A stretch of DNA of 64,000 nucleotides. It comes from Kiloniellaceae bacterium. Its GTDB lineage: Bacteria > Pseudomonadota > Alphaproteobacteria > Kiloniellales > J153. Below, piece by piece: positions 16,179 to 24,543 of the stretch; position 1 is the stretch's first letter, and each line of letters opens with the position of its first letter. Under the pieces are notes generated by a model, which saw nothing but the letters and a program-made list of their open reading frames with translations, searched no databases and was not told the DNA's origin. The DNA lies in NCBI GenBank assembly GCA_021776115.1, contig JAJFGN010000030.1:1-64000 (forward strand), in the 5' to 3' direction. A program made the position numbers and the translations under genes.

Positions 16179-16781
16179 ATGAAATTGCGGTATTCGCCGA
16201 CCTCGCCCTATGTCCGCAAAGTTTGCGTCGTCGCCTCGGAACACGGCTTGGACGATCGGATCGAGCGCATTCCAACCGACACCCGCGATCCGAAAAGCGA
16301 CCTGCCCTCGATCAATCCCTTGGGTAAAGTCCCGGCCTTGATTCTGGACAACGGCGAGGTGCTCTTCGATTCGCCGGTCATTTGCGAATACCTGGACTCC
16401 TTACACGGCGGCGCGCCGCTGATTCCAGCCACGGGCCCGGCCCGCTGGACCGCGCTGCGCCAGCAGGCGCTGGCCGACGGTATCCTGGACGCGGCCATCC
16501 TGCGTATGATCGAGACCACGCGCCGGCCCGAAGAGCTTCGTTGGCCGCGCTGGATCGAGCTGCAGCACGGCAAGATCATGCGCGCCCTGGACGCCTTGGA
16601 GACGGAGGCCGCGGCCTTGGACGACGCCGTGACTCTAGGCCAAATCGCGGTCGGCTGCGCCCTCGGCTACATCGATTTACGCTTCCCGGCGGACAACTGG
16701 CGCGTTGGACGGCCCGGACTGGCGAAATGGCTCGAAGGCTTCGCCAAGCGCCCCTCGATGGCGGCCAGCGCCCCCCCGTGA
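16179..16781 (+). CDS. Glutathione S-transferase family protein
   Basis: The 200-residue protein has an N-terminal thioredoxin-like domain starting MKLRYSPTSPYVRKVCVVA. The serine/tyrosine near SPTSPY is the usual thiol-activating site. The glutathione-binding loops are NPLGKVPALIL and FDSPVICEYLD. An all-helical C-terminal domain follows. The ATG at 16179 is preceded by AAAGGA at 16164-16169. It resembles YfcG/YibF-like bacterial enzymes; the specific substrate is unknown. Confidence 0.9.
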   Translation: MKLRYSPTSPYVRKVCVVASEHGLDDRIERIPTDTRDPKSDLPSINPLGKVPALILDNGEVLFDSPVICEYLDSLHGGAPLIPATGPARWTALRQQALADGILDAAILRMIETTRRPEELRWPRWIELQHGKIMRALDALETEAAALDDAVTLGQIAVGCALGYIDLRFPADNWRVGRPGLAKWLEGFAKRPSMAASAPP

Positions 16782-16973
16782 AGGCGCCTGACCAAGCTCA
16801 ATTCGGCCGGAAAACCGGGAATTGCGGCCAAAAACAGACTGAAAATGGCCATGCCTACAATTTGTGCAACGCGTGATATTCTTAGAACTTCTTTTTATCA
16901 CAACATAATATAAAGGGTGCGGCGCACAATATAGGCTTCAGGATCGGGTCTATGCAGAACCGCCGTCGTTCCC

Positions 16974-18194
16974 TTGAACAAGCCCAGAGGGGTCATGAGC
17001 CGCGCCCTCGGCCTGCCTCGCTTGAAGCTGCGCCTGCCGCGCGTGAGGTGGCCGGCACACCTGCGCCCGCGCGCCTGGCTTCCGGTGAACCTACTCGCGG
17101 CCCCGCGCCCCAGAGCACTGGCGCCCGCCCAGGTCCCGGCCGGCACCCTGGTCACCGCCCCGCTCAAGCGGCTGAACCTGGCGCTTCAGGGTGGCGGCGC
17201 GCACGGCGCCTTCACCTGGGGGGTGATCGACCGCCTGCTGGAGGACGGGCGGATCGAAATCGGCAGCGTCAGCGGGACCAGCGCCGGGGCGATGAACGCG
17301 GTGACCCTGGCCTGCGGCCTGATGGAGGGCGGCGGCCCTTACGCGCGCGAACGCATGGGCGAATTCTGGCGCGCGGTCAGCGAAAGCGCCCGCTATAGCC
17401 CACTGCGCGCGCACCCCTTCGACCCGCGCCCGGCGGACGAGGGCCATGTCTCGGCGACGCCGATGGTCCTGTTCGACCTGATGACCCGCCTGGTTTCGCC
17501 GTATCAGTTCAATCCGCTCGATTTCAACCCGCTGCGCGAGGTGCTGGAGCAAAGCATCGACTTCAAACGCCTGCGCCGGGATTGTCCGGTCGAGCTGCAT
17601 ATCGCGGCGACCGACGTGGCGACCGGCAAACCCAAGATATTCCGCACGGCGGAGCTGACGGTCGATTGCCTGCTCGCCTCCGCCTGCCTGCCACAGCTCC
17701 ATAAGGCGGTCAAGATCGGCCGGCGGCACTATTGGGACGGGGGATACTCGGCCAATCCCCCGATCCTGCCGCTGGTCGAGACCGGCGCCGCCGAAGACAC
17801 TTTGATCGTGCAGCTCGACCCGGCAATCGAGGCCGAGGTCCCGACCGACGCGCGCGCGATCATCGCCCGGGTAAGCCGGCTGACCTTCGGCGCGCCGCTG
17901 CAGCGCGAGATCCAAGCGATCGAACGGCTGCGCGCTCTGGCGGCCGAGGGCTGGACGCTGGATCTGACCCTAGGCGGCAGCCGGCGGCGCCGGATTCGGG
18001 CGCACCGCTTTCATCACATCGGCACCGGCCGGCCGGTCCGCAAGCTGGGCGCGGGAAGCCGCCTGACGCCCAACTGGCCAATGTTGTGCCGCCTGCGCGA
18101 TCTGGGCCGGAGCGCGGCGGAGACCTGGTTGCGCCAGCACTTCGACGCGCTCGGCACCCGCTCGAGCGTCGATCTGACAGCGAAGTTCTTGTAA
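16974..18194 (+). CDS. Patatin-like phospholipase
   Basis: The 406-residue protein carries the patatin catalytic dyad region. The oxyanion loop is LALQGGGAHGAF, the nucleophile elbow GTSAG is in SVSGTSAGAMNAV, and the catalytic aspartate is in WDGGYSANPPI. A basic N-terminal extension of about 60 residues, rich in Arg and Pro, precedes the domain and may associate with membrane. Family members hydrolyse acyl esters of membrane or storage lipids. It could act on polyhydroxybutyrate-associated or envelope lipids, but that is speculation. The eipA-like gene follows 63 bases later. Confidence 0.88.
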   Translation: MNKPRGVMSRALGLPRLKLRLPRVRWPAHLRPRAWLPVNLLAAPRPRALAPAQVPAGTLVTAPLKRLNLALQGGGAHGAFTWGVIDRLLEDGRIEIGSVSGTSAGAMNAVTLACGLMEGGGPYARERMGEFWRAVSESARYSPLRAHPFDPRPADEGHVSATPMVLFDLMTRLVSPYQFNPLDFNPLREVLEQSIDFKRLRRDCPVELHIAATDVATGKPKIFRTAELTVDCLLASACLPQLHKAVKIGRRHYWDGGYSANPPILPLVETGAAEDTLIVQLDPAIEAEVPTDARAIIARVSRLTFGAPLQREIQAIERLRALAAEGWTLDLTLGGSRRRRIRAHRFHHIGTGRPVRKLGAGSRLTPNWPMLCRLRDLGRSAAETWLRQHFDALGTRSSVDLTAKFL

Positions 18195-18257
18195 CCCAGC
18201 GGCCGGAGGGCGATGTTCTCAAAGACCGCACAACTGGCGAAATACGAGGGAGATACC

Positions 18258-18836
18258 ATGAAGGCGATAGCACGAGTCTTTACGGCGCTTCTCTGCGCCG
18301 CCGCGGCGACGGTCGCGACCGGCGGCGCGAGCCTGGCCCAAGAAACCGAGCAGGCGTCCTATAGCCACGACGAAGTTTTTCAAAAGGCGTCGGATTTCTT
18401 CGGCGGCACGTCGGAAGGTCTGGCCAAGGCGATCGAGAAGGTGTTCGCCGAGCAAGGCCGGCCCAACGCCTACATCGCGGGCGAGGAAGTCAGCGGCGCG
18501 ATCGGCGTCGGCGTGCGCTACGGCAACGGCGTCTTGCACCGCAAAGTCGGCGGCACGCGCAAGGTCTATTGGCAAGGTCCTTCGATCGGCTTCGACTTCG
18601 GCGGCGACGCCTCCAAGATGTTCATCCTGATCTATCGCTTGCCGAACGAAGCCGCCCTGTTCCAGCGCTTTCCGGCGGTCGACGGCAGCCTCTATTTCGT
18701 CGCCGGCGTGGGCGTGAACTATCAAAAGTCCGGCGACATCGTCCAAGCGCCGATCCGCACCGGCGTCGGCCTCCGCGCCGGCATCAACATCGGCTACATG
18801 CACTACACCCGCGAGTTTTCCTGGATCCCGCTTTAG
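18258..18836 (+). CDS. eipA: EipA-family (DUF1134) periplasmic protein
   Basis: The 192-residue protein has a Sec signal peptide (residues 1-28, ending SLAQE) and a DUF1134 domain. The domain contains ASDFFGGTSEGLAKAIEKVF, GNGVLHRKVGG and a WQGPSIGFDFGGDASKMF segment. In Brucella and Caulobacter EipA is a periplasmic beta-barrel-like protein needed for envelope integrity. ATG 18258 has GAGGGAG upstream. An earlier in-frame start at 18213 would spoil the signal peptide. Confidence 0.88.
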   Translation: MKAIARVFTALLCAAAATVATGGASLAQETEQASYSHDEVFQKASDFFGGTSEGLAKAIEKVFAEQGRPNAYIAGEEVSGAIGVGVRYGNGVLHRKVGGTRKVYWQGPSIGFDFGGDASKMFILIYRLPNEAALFQRFPAVDGSLYFVAGVGVNYQKSGDIVQAPIRTGVGLRAGINIGYMHYTREFSWIPL

Positions 18837-18868
18837 ACGCGCGACGGCTTGCCATGACGGCGCACATT

Positions 18869-18892
18869 CAGTTGGATGGCCAGTTGGATGGC
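18869..18892 (+). repeat. 12-bp perfect tandem duplication
   Basis: CAGTTGGATGGC occurs twice in succession (18869-18880 and 18881-18892), in the gap before the peptidoglycan-binding gene. It argues against using the upstream ATG at 18854 as that gene's start. Confidence 0.7.
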
Positions 18893-18928
18893 TTGAAGGC
18901 CTCGCGCCGCGATAATGGGGTAAGGTCC

Positions 18929-19534
18929 ATGTTTGAATCGATGGGGTTGAATATGCGACAAACTGAAAAGACCCTAAGCGTTATTCTGGGTTTGGTGTTG
19001 AGCGGAACCTCCGGCAGTGTGGCGGCGGCCGGCCCGGGGATGGACCCGGTCGCGACCCCGACGCTGCTGGTGCGTAGTGCCGGAGACCTGGATCGGGCAC
19101 CGGCAGGCATCCGGACGGCCTACGTCCGTGGCATCCAAATGGAACTCCTGGCGCACGGCTACGATCCGGGCGCCGTCGATGGCGTCATGGGCGCACGCAC
19201 CCGTGCCGCCATTCGCGAATACCAGCAAGATGCCGGTCTGGCGGCCGAGGGGGAAGCGAGCAAGGAATTACTCGATCACCTGAAATTCGTACAGCCCAAG
19301 ATCAACCGCTTCGGCGACCCCGTGATGGGGGTCGTCTTGGACGTGCAGCGCGAGTTGGCGCGGCGCGGTTACTACCTGGGGCCGCATGACGGTCTTTACG
19401 GCCCCGCTACGCGGCGCGCCGTCAGCCGCTTTCGCGCGGACGCGCGCTTGCCCGCCGATAACGGCATCGGCTCGCGGCTGTTACAGCAAATCCGCGATGC
19501 GCCCGCCGAGATCGAGGCCGGCCGGTCATCTTAA
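18929..19534 (+). CDS. Exported protein with two peptidoglycan-binding (PG_binding_1) domains
   Basis: The protein of about 200 residues has an N-terminal signal peptide (KTLSVILGLVLSGTSGSVAAA). Two PG_binding_1 modules follow. The first has YVRGIQMELLAHGYDPGAVDGVMGARTRAAIREYQ, and the second LDVQRELARRGYYLGPHDGLYGPATRRAVSRF. Such modules bind peptidoglycan, and there is no catalytic domain. The start could be ATG 18929 or ATG 18953; both keep the signal peptide. Its last nine bases overlap the convergent cytochrome gene. Confidence 0.8.
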   Translation: MFESMGLNMRQTEKTLSVILGLVLSGTSGSVAAAGPGMDPVATPTLLVRSAGDLDRAPAGIRTAYVRGIQMELLAHGYDPGAVDGVMGARTRAAIREYQQDAGLAAEGEASKELLDHLKFVQPKINRFGDPVMGVVLDVQRELARRGYYLGPHDGLYGPATRRAVSRFRADARLPADNGIGSRLLQQIRDAPAEIEAGRSS

Positions 19535-19852
19535 GCCGAGGATGTAGGCGATCGCATCGTCGGTCTCCGCCGGGGTCAGGATCAGGTTGGGCATGTTCGC
19601 GTGCGGCATGCGGAAGAACACCTGCAGGGCGGTCTCGGTGACAGCCGGATCGTCGGCGATATCCTGGAGGGCCGGCGCGCCGGCGCTAGAGGTGCCAAGC
19701 TCTTCCGGCTCCACTCTATGGCAGGCGCTGCAAACCTCCCGCGCGAGTTTAGCCCCCTCGCGTGCATCGCCGGGCAGCAACTCAGCCTGCGCGAAAGCCG
19801 GTGAGGCCAGGAGTAAAAGGATCGTTGCACCCAACCACGATTCTAGTTTCAT
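19526..19852 (-). CDS. Small periplasmic c-type cytochrome
   Basis: The 108-residue protein has a signal peptide (MKLESWLGATILLLLASPAFAQA), a single haem-binding CSACH and a distal methionine candidate in HANMPNLIL. This is the class I monohaem cytochrome c pattern, and the C-terminal helix EIDDAIAYILGL-type end (here ETDDAIAYILGLR) is intact. It probably carries electrons in the periplasm; the partner is not in the window. Confidence 0.88.
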   Translation of the reverse strand: MKLESWLGATILLLLASPAFAQAELLPGDAREGAKLAREVCSACHRVEPEELGTSSAGAPALQDIADDPAVTETALQVFFRMPHANMPNLILTPAETDDAIAYILGLR

Positions 19853-20076
19853 GCGTCCCTCCCGCGCTTACCGGCATGCCGGGTTCGGTTGTGCCGAAGC
19901 CTAGCACGCGGCACCCACCTCGATCGAGAATTTCCGGGAGCCAAGTCCTAGCAATCCAAGACGATAGCTCGCGTAACGCGCAACAGCGTTAGCGTATCGC
20001 ACCGAATGCTTCACCCCAAAAAAACCTGCATACATTCGCCAGGGTACGCTTTGCTCTCCCACCCTAGGGGAGCCTT

Positions 20077-20319
20077 TTATCCAACGATCAGCAAAGCCAC
20101 GTAAGGAGTGACATTGAAGACCAGAAAGATAATTTTGAACAACCCGAGGAACGCGTAAAAGGTAAGGTCGAAGGTCTCTCTGGGAACGGGAAACCATCTG
20201 CTTTGCGTCCGGTAGACAAAATCCGGGGCCAACATAAACATGGCGACCCAGAGGGTCAGCAGGGCCCCGTTTAGGATTGTGCACCACATAAAAAAGGCTG
20301 TTAGCGTCTGAATGTCCAT
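20077..20319 (-). CDS. DUF6868 small membrane protein
   Basis: The 80-residue protein has two hydrophobic helices (FFMWCTILNGALLTLWVAMFML and the C-terminal FLGLFKIIFLVFNVTPYVALLIVG). They flank the amphipathic segment YRTQSRWFPVPRETFDL. The pattern matches the DUF6868 family of small inner-membrane proteins, which has no known function. It stands alone, with non-coding gaps of about 220 and 190 bases on either side. Confidence 0.7.
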   Translation of the reverse strand: MDIQTLTAFFMWCTILNGALLTLWVAMFMLAPDFVYRTQSRWFPVPRETFDLTFYAFLGLFKIIFLVFNVTPYVALLIVG

Positions 20320-20506
20320 GATGCTCCCCTTCCGTATTTCGGCATGGCGTTAGCACATTCGGAACAAGGATTCCGATCCTATCTTCCGCAGCGAAGCCGA
20401 TCGGGCTAGATTGGTCCCGTTGCTTGGAAAGCACCAGGACCTTGGGTGCGCCTAGAGAATGCCGGTCACGGATTATGACTTGGATTAAACAAAGGCTTTA
20501 TCTGCC

Positions 20507-21379
20507 ATGACCTATGCCCTGATCCTTCACGGCGGCGCGGGCGCGGACCCCGCGCGCGACTACCGCGAACAAGAGGCGCACATGGGGGAGCTGATCTCCA
20601 GCGGTCAGGACCGGCTTCTTTCGGGCGAAAGCGCCTTCGATACCGTCGTGGCGCTGGTCAAGATGATGGAAGCTTCCGGGCTTTACGTCGCCGGTAAGGG
20701 ATCGGCCCCAAATCGCGAAGGTGTCGTCGAGCTGGATGCGGGCGTCATGGAGGGTTCCAGCCGCAAGGCCGGCGCCGTCGCGGCCATTCGCCATGCGGTG
20801 CACCCTGTCGAGGCGGCCCGCCAGGTGATGGAGGACGGACGGCAGGTTATGCTGGCCGGCGAGGGCGCCGGCGCCTTTGCCCGCGCCAAGGGACTCGACT
20901 TCGTCGAGGATCCCGATGCCTACTATGTCGATCACGTCAAACACGGCTCGCAAGACGCGGAATCGGGGCATGGCACCGTCGGCGCCGTGGCCCTCGACCG
21001 CGGCGGTAACCTCGCGGCCGCGACCTCCACCGGGGGCACTTTCTTCAAGAACGCCGGACGCATCGGCGATACGCCGATTATCGGGGCGGGCACCTGGGCC
21101 GACGATACCGTGGCGGTATCCTGCACCGGCCTGGGCGAGTTCTTTATCCTGACCAGCGCGGCCCACGATGTTTCCGCCCGCATGCGCTATGGCAAGGCCT
21201 CGCTGAGAGAAGCTGCGGCCGCCACCTTGGCCGAAGTCAAGCGGCTGGGCGGAAACGGCGGGCTGATCGCCGTCGACCGGATGGGCAACATCGCGATGCC
21301 CTTTAACTCGAAGGGCATGAAGCGAGCGGCCGTCTCCGATCGAGCCGCACCCGTCGTCCGGGTTTTTGAGCCCGAATAA
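20507..21379 (+). CDS. iaaA: Isoaspartyl peptidase / plant-type L-asparaginase
   Basis: The 290-residue protein is an Ntn hydrolase that self-cleaves before a threonine. The site is visible in SGHGTVGAVALD (Gly-Thr), giving a beta chain beginning TVGAV. The opening ALILHGGAGA and the AGKGSAPNREG and GTWADDTVAVSCTG-type loops match the family. It hydrolyses isoaspartyl dipeptides and L-asparagine and recycles damaged peptides. It is a single gene. Confidence 0.9.
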   Translation: MTYALILHGGAGADPARDYREQEAHMGELISSGQDRLLSGESAFDTVVALVKMMEASGLYVAGKGSAPNREGVVELDAGVMEGSSRKAGAVAAIRHAVHPVEAARQVMEDGRQVMLAGEGAGAFARAKGLDFVEDPDAYYVDHVKHGSQDAESGHGTVGAVALDRGGNLAAATSTGGTFFKNAGRIGDTPIIGAGTWADDTVAVSCTGLGEFFILTSAAHDVSARMRYGKASLREAAAATLAEVKRLGGNGGLIAVDRMGNIAMPFNSKGMKRAAVSDRAAPVVRVFEPE

Positions 21380-21456
21380 GCTGGCCTCGGCCTTGGTTGT
21401 CCAGGCGAAGGATGTTTAACCCGCTCAGGGTGCAAGAGCGTTAGCGTATTGTGGCG

Positions 21457-21948
21457 ATGGAAATTACGGTTCGAAAGATGCATGACGACGATGCGCGCAG
21501 GTTTCTGGAAGTGCATCATGCCGCTGTACGCGGGATTGCCGCTGAGGATTATCCGCAGGCCGTTATTGAAGATTGGGCGCCCCAGCCCATCACGGAAAAG
21601 GGCATAGCGGAGTTTCTCGCTAATCCCGACAACGAGATACGCCTCGTGGCGGAAATCAACAGCGAGATTATCGGAATTGGAGCTCTCGTTGTGGCGAACA
21701 ATGAACTGCGCGCGTGCTACGTTGCGCCAGATGCGTCCCGTAAAGGAGTTGGCTCGGCCCTCGTGCACAAAATCGAATCAATCGCGCGCGATCATGAGTT
21801 GGTCGTCCTGCATGCGGATTCATCCGTGACAGCAGAACCGTTCTATCGAGCCCTTGGCTATGCAGCCCGAAAGCACGGACAGCACATCCTGCGTTCAGGA
21901 CAGCGAATGGCCTGCGTCAAGATGGAAAAGCGTCTTGAGCCGCAATAA
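21457..21948 (+). CDS. GNAT-family N-acetyltransferase
   Basis: The protein of about 163 residues has the GNAT fold. The acetyl-CoA-binding motif A is LRACYVAPDASRKGVGSALVHKIE (R/Q-x-x-G-x-G/A equivalent RKGVGS), and a C-terminal FYRALGY segment follows. ATG 21457 is taken, with GTG 21451 as an alternative. It resembles YafP-type enzymes. The acceptor substrate is unknown. Confidence 0.85.
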   Translation: MEITVRKMHDDDARRFLEVHHAAVRGIAAEDYPQAVIEDWAPQPITEKGIAEFLANPDNEIRLVAEINSEIIGIGALVVANNELRACYVAPDASRKGVGSALVHKIESIARDHELVVLHADSSVTAEPFYRALGYAARKHGQHILRSGQRMACVKMEKRLEPQ

Positions 21949-21977
21949 GGGTGGCTGTATGAGCGGCACTCGGTCAG

Positions 21978-22412
21978 CTAACCTCCGCGCCGCTCCAACG
22001 CCAAGGCGATGATGCGTAAGGTCTCGGACCAGAGGCTGTAGGAACAGAGATCGCGCGGATCGGCCCAGATCGCTTCGGCGGCGTCGTCGCCCGCTTGCGC
22101 TTCGCCGGCGCGCCACTCGGCCAGGAAGTCCACCAGCGTGTAGTGATAGGCAACGGCGCCGGTCGAATCGCGGGTCAGGGAATCGACGACGTCGAGCAGA
22201 AGCGTGATTTCGACCTCGAGCCCGGTTTCCTCGCGCACTTCGCGCATCGCCGCCGCACGCACGGTTTCGCCGTGGCGCTGGCGGCCGCCGGGCAAGGACC
22301 AGGTGCCTTGGCGCGGCGGTTTGGCGCGGCGGATCAGCAGCACGCGCTCGGCCCCGGCGGTGCCCTTGAAGACCACGACTCCAATCCCAACCAAGGGACG
22401 TTTCGATTCCAT
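21978..22412 (-). CDS. NUDIX hydrolase
   Basis: The 144-residue protein carries a complete Nudix box: G-RQRHG-E, then seven residues, then REVREETGLE. This coordinates the metal that hydrolyses nucleoside diphosphate-linked substrates. The N-terminal GVGVVVFKG strand fits an ADP-ribose pyrophosphatase or mutT-like enzyme. The substrate cannot be assigned from sequence. Confidence 0.88.
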   Translation of the reverse strand: MESKRPLVGIGVVVFKGTAGAERVLLIRRAKPPRQGTWSLPGGRQRHGETVRAAAMREVREETGLEVEITLLLDVVDSLTRDSTGAVAYHYTLVDFLAEWRAGEAQAGDDAAEAIWADPRDLCSYSLWSETLRIIALALERRGG

Positions 22413-22475
22413 GCTCAGGACTTATGCCGAGGGAAAAACGTTCGCCATCGTGGAGCTAACCCTGAAAACGGCGTT

Positions 22476-22509
22476 CCCTCTCCCGCCGGGAGAGGGTCAG
22501 GGTGAGGGG
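22476..22509. repeat. Dispersed palindromic repeat, copy 2 (partial, inverted)
   Basis: CCCTCTCCC-GCC-GGGAGAGGG at 22476-22496 is followed by GGTGAGGGG. It matches the central hairpin and one end of copy 1 at 12130-12235, but lacks the other end. Confidence 0.7.
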
Positions 22510-22582
22510 CATTTGTTTTCTTGAATTCCCAACGCCGGATCATTCCCCAACCTGCGGCACCCCAGCGCTTTCGAAACCAACG

Positions 22583-22633
22583 CCCCCTCACCCTCCCGCT
22601 TCGCGGGCCCCTCCCTCTCCCGGCGGGAGAGGG
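22583..22633. repeat. Dispersed palindromic repeat, copy 3
   Basis: CCCCTCACCCTCCCG is followed by the hairpin CTTCGCGGG and then CCCTCTCCC-GGC-GGGAGAGGG, closely matching copy 1. It lies in the opposite orientation to copy 2. Confidence 0.75.
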
Positions 22634-22752
22634 CCAAATGCGCGTCCGACTGAGCTCAACTGGGCGCTCGTGGGTCAAGCCCGGCAATGACTCCATGGAG
22701 AAAGGATCGTCCCAAGCCATCGACCGATAAGTATTCATTGTGTGCCAGACAC

Positions 22753-23163
22753 TCAGGTCTTGCGCGCCGCCCGGTATAATCGCTCGTCCAACTCGACCTT
22801 ATAGGCTTCGACCAGGGCGTTGGTCTCGCTCGCCATCCCGACCACGGCGCGCAGCTCGTGCAGCATGTCGTCGCTCATGCCGGCTTTGCGCGCGGCGGCG
22901 GTGTGCGAATTGATGCAGTAGTCGCAGGTGTTGGCCATGCTGACCGCCAGGTAAAGCATCTCCTTGACCAGGGGGTCGAGAGCGCCCGGCGCCATCACCT
23001 CCTTCAGGCTCTCCCAGGTCCGCTTCAAGGTCGGGGGATGCTGCGCCAGGGCCTTCCAGAAATTGTTGATCCAGTCGACATCGCGGCTCTCCATGATGTC
23101 GTCGTAGACGGCGCGAACCTCCGGCGAGGCATCTTCGTATTCGACAAAGCGGCTGATCGGCAT
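22753..23163 (-). CDS. Carboxymuconolactone decarboxylase / AhpD-like protein
   Basis: The 136-residue protein has the AhpD-like helical fold with a CDYC redox pair in ANTCDYCINSHTAAARKAG, including the conserved downstream His. The opening PISRFVEYEDASPEVRAVYDDI is typical. Such proteins act as alkylhydroperoxidase-like thiol reductants or decarboxylases. The start at 23163 is preferred because it matches relatives; an ATG at 23181 is possible. It is divergent from the aminotransferase at 23363. Confidence 0.82.
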   Translation of the reverse strand: MPISRFVEYEDASPEVRAVYDDIMESRDVDWINNFWKALAQHPPTLKRTWESLKEVMAPGALDPLVKEMLYLAVSMANTCDYCINSHTAAARKAGMSDDMLHELRAVVGMASETNALVEAYKVELDERLYRAARKT

Positions 23164-23295
23164 CTTGGGCGGGCTCCTCATTCATGGCGGCGTTTTCTGG
23201 GCCCAGGAAACCACGTTGGCCTGGCCAGCGGAACCCGCATGCCATGGGCGCTCTTCGGCTATTGCGCCGGAGGCGGGCTTGTTCCAGCATTCGAT

Positions 23296-23329
23296 ATCCA
23301 AAGTAAACCGGGATCCAAAGTAAACCGGG
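23296..23329 (+). repeat. 17-bp perfect tandem duplication
   Basis: ATCCAAAGTAAACCGGG occurs at 23296-23312 and again at 23313-23329, about 35 bases before the aminotransferase start. It may alter that gene's 5' leader or promoter spacing. Confidence 0.8.
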
Positions 23330-23362
23330 CGCGACGGAGCGCTTCTCAAACTGGAGGAAAAT

Positions 23363-24508
23363 ATGGCTGGCTTGCTGCCGAATGTCGATCCCGACGGGCT
23401 TCTCGAATACTCCGTCGTTTTCACGGATCGCTCGCTCAACCATATGTCCCAGTCCTTCCAGCGGGCGATGAACGATATCTCCGGCACCCTCAAAAAGGTC
23501 TACAACGCCCATGCGGCGGTGGTGGTGCCGGGCGGCGGCACCTACGCCATGGAGGCGGTGGCGCGGCAGTACGCGACCGGCCGGAAGTGCCTGGTCATTC
23601 GCAACGGCTGGTTCAGTTATCGCTGGACCCAGATCTTCGACGCCGGAAGCATTCCCTCGCAATCGATCGTCCTGAAGGCGCGCCCGGTCGAAGACGGCCG
23701 TGAGCCCGCGTTCGCGCCCGCCGCGATCGAGACCGTCGTCGCGGCCATTCGCGCGGAAAAGCCCGAGGTCGTCTTCGCCCCGCACGTGGAAACCTCTTCG
23801 GGCATGATCCTGCCCGACCAATACATGCACACCCTGGCCGAGGCCGTGCATGCCGTTGGCGGCCTCTTGGTTCTGGATTGCATCGCCTCGGGCGCCATCT
23901 GGGTCGATATGAAAGACATCGGTATCGATGTGCTGATCAGCGCGCCGCAAAAGGGTTGGAGCGCCTCGCCCTGTAGCGGTTTGGTCATGTTGAGCGAAGC
24001 GGCGCGAACCAGGATCGAGACGACCGCCAGCACCAGTTACGCCTGCGATCTGAAGAAGTGGCTGCAGATCATGGCGGCCTATGAGAACGGCGGCCATGCC
24101 TATCACGCGACCATGCCGACCGATGCCCTGGTCAAGTTCCGGGATGCGATGAAGGAAACCGAGGACTATGGCTTCGCCAAGGTGCGCGCCGAACAGCAGG
24201 AGCTTGGCGACAAGGTCCGTTCGTTGCTCGCCCGCAAGGGCTTCAAGAGCCTGGCCGCGGCGGGCTTCGACGCGCCCGGGGTCGTGGTCTGCTATACCGA
24301 CGACGCCGATATCCAAAACGGCAAGAAGTTCCTGGCCGAGGGCCTGCAGATCGCGGCCGGCGTTCCCCTGCAATGCGACGAGCCCGAGGATTTCCGAACC
24401 TTCCGGCTTGGCTTGTTCGGCCTGGACAAGCTGCACAATATCGATCGGACGGTCGATAACCTCGACCGGGCGCTAAGCCGGGTTATCGAGGCCACGAATA
24501 TCCGCTAA
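23363..24508 (+). CDS. Class V aminotransferase (alanine-glyoxylate / serine-pyruvate type)
   Basis: The 381-residue protein is a fold-type I class V aminotransferase. It has the glycine-rich VVVPGGGTYAMEAVARQYATG, the substrate-binding HVETSSGMILP, the LVLDCIASGAIWVDM acidic region, and the PLP lysine in ISAPQKGWSASPCSGLVML. It likely transfers an amino group between alanine or serine and glyoxylate or pyruvate. A GGAGG sequence precedes the ATG. The downstream phaB is convergent, so they are not cotranscribed. Confidence 0.88.
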   Translation: MAGLLPNVDPDGLLEYSVVFTDRSLNHMSQSFQRAMNDISGTLKKVYNAHAAVVVPGGGTYAMEAVARQYATGRKCLVIRNGWFSYRWTQIFDAGSIPSQSIVLKARPVEDGREPAFAPAAIETVVAAIRAEKPEVVFAPHVETSSGMILPDQYMHTLAEAVHAVGGLLVLDCIASGAIWVDMKDIGIDVLISAPQKGWSASPCSGLVMLSEAARTRIETTASTSYACDLKKWLQIMAAYENGGHAYHATMPTDALVKFRDAMKETEDYGFAKVRAEQQELGDKVRSLLARKGFKSLAAAGFDAPGVVVCYTDDADIQNGKKFLAEGLQIAAGVPLQCDEPEDFRTFRLGLFGLDKLHNIDRTVDNLDRALSRVIEATNIR

Positions 24509-24543
24509 TCCCGGTTTCCCGACCGACCGACCGCCACGTTGCG

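Larger units (their letters stand above)
22413..22752. other. Gene-free stretch with two inverted palindromic repeats
   Basis: No credible gene is seen. The stretch carries two copies of the dispersed palindromic repeat in opposite orientation (22476-22509 and 22583-22633), able to form nested hairpins in the transcript. The rest has no clear signal. Confidence 0.6.
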
